A stretch of DNA of 64,000 nucleotides from G963677445 sp963678275. Lineage in GTDB: Bacteria; Bacteroidota; Ignavibacteria; Ignavibacteriales; Melioribacteraceae. The notes below the pieces were generated by a model. It saw nothing but the letters and a program-made list of their open reading frames with translations, made no database searches and was not told the DNA's origin. Below, one piece after another: positions 62,301 to 64,000 of this stretch. How positions within the stretch are numbered: the first letter of the stretch is position 1; every line of letters starts with the position of its first letter. The position numbers and the translations under genes were made by a program. The stretch covers positions 5,890,001 to 5,954,000 of the forward strand of contig OY782765.1 of NCBI GenBank assembly GCA_963678275.1, given 5' to 3'.

Positions 62301-64000
62301 CCAATGGAAGCCGGGAAACCGGAAAACAGCATACCTGACGCGGCTTCCCGTAAAGATCTATCTGAAAACCCCTTTTCCACTGTAAAGGCGGATAAAGGCG
62401 CGGCGCAGGATATTAAAGCTGACGGGCCGGAATTAAAAGGGAAGGAACCTGTTTCAGTCAGTCCCGATAAAGTTGTTAAAGATTCGGGCAGGAAAACCGA
62501 AGTTAATAATATTCCGAAAAAAGAAACACCCGTGGATTTTCAACAGAATAAAAAAGTTTCCGTCAGAAAAACTACCTTCGAGAAGGAGATAATTAAAGAA
62601 GCGCAGATTGAAAATCCGGACAAAAAAAGCCGGGAGATAAAGCTTGAAAGAGAAATTCCGGGCAAAAACCGGGAAGTAATTATCGATGATAAAAAGGAAG
62701 CAAAGGCAACCAAGACTGAACTTAATACAGAAATAAATACCAAAAGAACGGTTGTGCAAGCGAAAGAAGTTCATTCGGAAAATGTTGCCAAAGATAGACC
62801 TGCCCCCACTATTAAAACAACGGAATCTCCTTCTATAGCAAATAAAATTCCGGAAAAAGAACAGCCGTTAAAAACTGTTAAAGATTTTGAAACGGTAAAG
62901 CCGGAGAAACCTGTAATACCGGAACATGTTAAAACTGAGCGGAAGACCGATTCGGGAACTCAGATTAAAGAGAAAGCGCCCGCTCAAAATTTGGTTAGTA
63001 AAGAAACTGAGAAACCGGTAAACTTTTATTCCGCTAAGGAAATGATCAGCCGCGATGCCGAAAGAGCTGAACAGGTTAGAGGAAAGGAATTTGATAAGAC
63101 TGAATTTTCTGTACCTGAAAAAGATGAGAACAGATCGGAAACAATTAAAAATGTTTCCGCAAAAGAAATAAATACAGAGACGGGTAAAAAAGAACATCCG
63201 GTTGCTGAAAATGATCCCCGTGTGAGAGAAAGTAAAGTGACTGAAGACAAACCAAAGCCGGAACAGACCATAAAGGCAGAACCGGAGAAGGAAGGGGACG
63301 TTACTACACGAGAAGCAAAACCGGCAGCAAAAAATGATTTTACAAAACCCCCGGTTAATATAAAAGAAGATCAATTAACCGATGCTGTTAAAGGTGAGGA
63401 CAACCTGTCCCGGAGCAATCCCCGCGTTGAACCGGAGAAAGATGCAAGGGAGATAAGAACCGATAAAATAAACCTGAATGATAGAGAGAATTATTCAGCA
63501 GCCGGCGAATCGGAAGACTTCGTTTCGGAGATCGAAGAGGTGATTTCTGAAAAGCCGGCCGCTGAAAATTCCAAAACAGAAGCCGCTCATTCCGAACCGG
63601 TTGATGCAAAACCCGAACATCCAGTTTCAGATGATGAAATCATTAATGAATTATATAGCGGGATAACTCTTTCAGAAAATACCGGCGCCGGAGAACTGGC
63701 CGCAATTGCCGCGAAGTCCGCGGAAATAATAAGAGAAAATAACGCTCATCTTGAGTTTACCAGGGTCAGACCCGCTGAGAATCAGAAAGCGGAGAAAAAA
63801 GTTGAAATTAGTGATACTAAAAATGATGAAAAACCTGATATCAGTTTTAAAGATGTGATTACTGATAATAAAAGGGAAGATAAATACATTGGTGAAAGGG
63901 AATATTCAGGCGCTCAAAAGTTATCGTCAAAAGATGAAAAACAGGATGCGCTGCGCGAATCTGTAAGAGAAAAAGTAATTATTAAGGATCCTGAAAAAAT
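59331..64000 (+). CDS. fliK: Giant Lys/Glu/Thr-rich protein at the fliK position (3' truncated by window)
   Basis: The frame from the ATG at 59331 stays open through base 64000: 1556 codons with no stop, so the protein exceeds 1556 residues and its end is outside the window. The first 200 residues have some globular helical character (LFFDTEQVVGGKQNILPAGK, NELTAQKKTFLSQITDNSVL, IRNLYSYDQTKSILKNLSIF). The rest is low-complexity and disordered, rich in K, E, T, S, V and P, with short degenerate motifs such as EKP, KEET, VKKE and AAE. It overlaps motE by one base and occupies the place of fliK, the secreted hook-length ruler, in the operon. FliK is usually 300-600 residues, so this would be very large. 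The diagnostic C-terminal FliK domain is not visible, so the symbol is by position only. Confidence 0.7.
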   Translation, partial: MLLNPLFFDTEQVVGGKQNILPAGKKVISYLFSDIIRVSSEQTTLNTSGKVNQSDAMLSIGNELTAQKKTFLSQITDNSVLGSLRKGSLENEQLATLEKSVSLRSNSAARSAIRNLYSYDQTKSILKNLSIFSAGELKGEQDTSRLIGKASSGLSADPETEKLLAMASENGGALLEAEINGEKILVHLTSPGNGAAQKTGPEPGQDMKGFEVTENVEKGQGEKFFIRAYKKSGIEINLPALTGVNPAGGEAESYPVSDAITVSQVVTQTSSAESEGSDNTEIKVISKENITSETKVTNKSTGLSELQKVEKDIPLKGNTAHKEITASSTESVTETTAAEGKSGTGGGLTISAGETPVAAGINAAEETGEDGAELKNKTGQNYANVTKQAERRTENGVVQKPAVKSAAPVEEQIVKEKGTGPFKRKFFNAQSATMDFLKERGTKTKPSVGAAGKVEIPEQAREIISKEQTFPGQKIAASPETGSNKVKIKNTAPKVAVKTSAGANTIQKSEIKLTGENTVKKETGIKTGAGAASPVSEKGGQPSSAASDEVRNLLNKLNGEIISKDVNADAEKSENIKVVNSFAGETGKKVTSEVYREELKNLNESAKSEKTGIKEASEKGISAEVPVKDKSDPVKQPSEKVNLSQKGTVIDKEAAGENSAAKSAAQVKETKTIGTQPVIKNSEKINPLNKEEKTIIPDVEKKAFISEQVSGKSSEIKTSVPENKTEVFVKDSGMPEKESVVKDNKISGAVKEENKTVADNVIKKGDTKVAVSEQAIKTDNSKTTGKSEYTNKETKSVIGETAQKEFQETTKTVKKDQAAVKPEKIESPGAGDLKESPVTKESMTVKKQSVTSEKLFHSEADVKTEKKSGEIGKENGKSVITAPEKNATEGKNKETGPAGPELVNRKEIKSAVPENKGMEPVNKKTAVESGKTRVNVNTASDNEIKNNKSGASEKASQATVKETIYRGGSLKVKVPRPVVSGMTANKDNTPPMEAGKPENSIPDAASRKDLSENPFSTVKADKGAAQDIKADGPELKGKEPVSVSPDKVVKDSGRKTEVNNIPKKETPVDFQQNKKVSVRKTTFEKEIIKEAQIENPDKKSREIKLEREIPGKNREVIIDDKKEAKATKTELNTEINTKRTVVQAKEVHSENVAKDRPAPTIKTTESPSIANKIPEKEQPLKTVKDFETVKPEKPVIPEHVKTERKTDSGTQIKEKAPAQNLVSKETEKPVNFYSAKEMISRDAERAEQVRGKEFDKTEFSVPEKDENRSETIKNVSAKEINTETGKKEHPVAENDPRVRESKVTEDKPKPEQTIKAEPEKEGDVTTREAKPAAKNDFTKPPVNIKEDQLTDAVKGEDNLSRSNPRVEPEKDAREIRTDKINLNDRENYSAAGESEDFVSEIEEVISEKPAAENSKTEAAHSEPVDAKPEHPVSDDEIINELYSGITLSENTGAGELAAIAAKSAEIIRENNAHLEFTRVRPAENQKAEKKVEISDTKNDEKPDISFKDVITDNKREDKYIGEREYSGAQKLSSKDEKQDALRESVREKVIIKDPEK

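Noticed and set aside
60473..63609. Several minus-strand ORFs of 60-168 codons across 60473-63609
   Set aside because: They are antisense to the long open plus-strand frame from 59331, have hydrophobic/Ser-Phe-rich compositions expected from reverse reading of Lys/Glu-rich codons, and lack operon structure or ribosome binding sites.

Overview
The window looks like chromosomal DNA of a motile, Gram-negative member of the FCB group, most likely an Ignavibacteria-type organism (inference). The evidence is a C-terminal NYPNPFNPST-type sorting domain (type IX secretion style), a TonB-dependent receptor with a carboxypeptidase-like N-terminal domain, Bacteroidota-style TAnnTTTG promoter candidates, AT-rich sequence, and a complete flagellar/chemotaxis programme with clear Shine-Dalgarno sites. 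No tRNA, rRNA, CRISPR array or insertion sequence was recognised.

Layout. (1) 1-14405: mixed housekeeping and surface genes: the 3' end of a secreted beta-propeller-like protein, a DUF5916 outer-membrane-type protein, a large TPR-PAS histidine kinase, a methyltransferase, an S37-type peptidase, a histidine kinase/receiver pair, a TonB-dependent receptor and a DUF218 protein. (2) 14852-20814: a chemotaxis satellite: a double-receiver protein with a CheX-like tail, CheW, a J-domain protein and two unknown proteins. (3) 21086-36832: seven co-directional genes for modular glycosyltransferases and methyltransferases with TPR arrays. They lie directly upstream of the flagellins and are read here as a flagellin glycosylation island. 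(4) 37128-41962: two flagellins flanking fliS, then fliD, a small fliT-position gene and flgM. (5) 42093-44193: a FleS/FleR-like kinase and sigma-54 activator pair. (6) 44974-52015: a chemotaxis operon, HEAT protein-cheR-REC-cheY-cheZ-cheA-cheB-small protein. (7) 52149-64000: the basal body/export operon flgB-flgC-orf81-fliE-fliF-fliG-fliH-fliI-fliJ-motE, ending in a giant open frame at the fliK position. That frame has no stop before the window edge.

Regulation can be read from the DNA. A textbook sigma-54 site precedes flgB, matching the nearby sigma-54 activator. Five sigma-28 sites of the form TAAA-N14/15-T(A/C)CGATAA precede fliC1, fliC2, cheW, the HEAT-cheR operon and the double-receiver gene. 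FlgM, the anti-sigma-28 factor, is also encoded. This suggests the usual cascade: sigma-54 for basal body genes, then sigma-28 for filament and chemotaxis genes.

Most interesting points: the flagellin-adjacent TPR/glycosyltransferase/methyltransferase island, including a radical SAM-methyltransferase-toroid fusion; the more than 1556-residue FliK-position protein; an apparent ATC start (or lost ATG) in one glycosyltransferase; and several uncharacterised proteins embedded in the motility operons.
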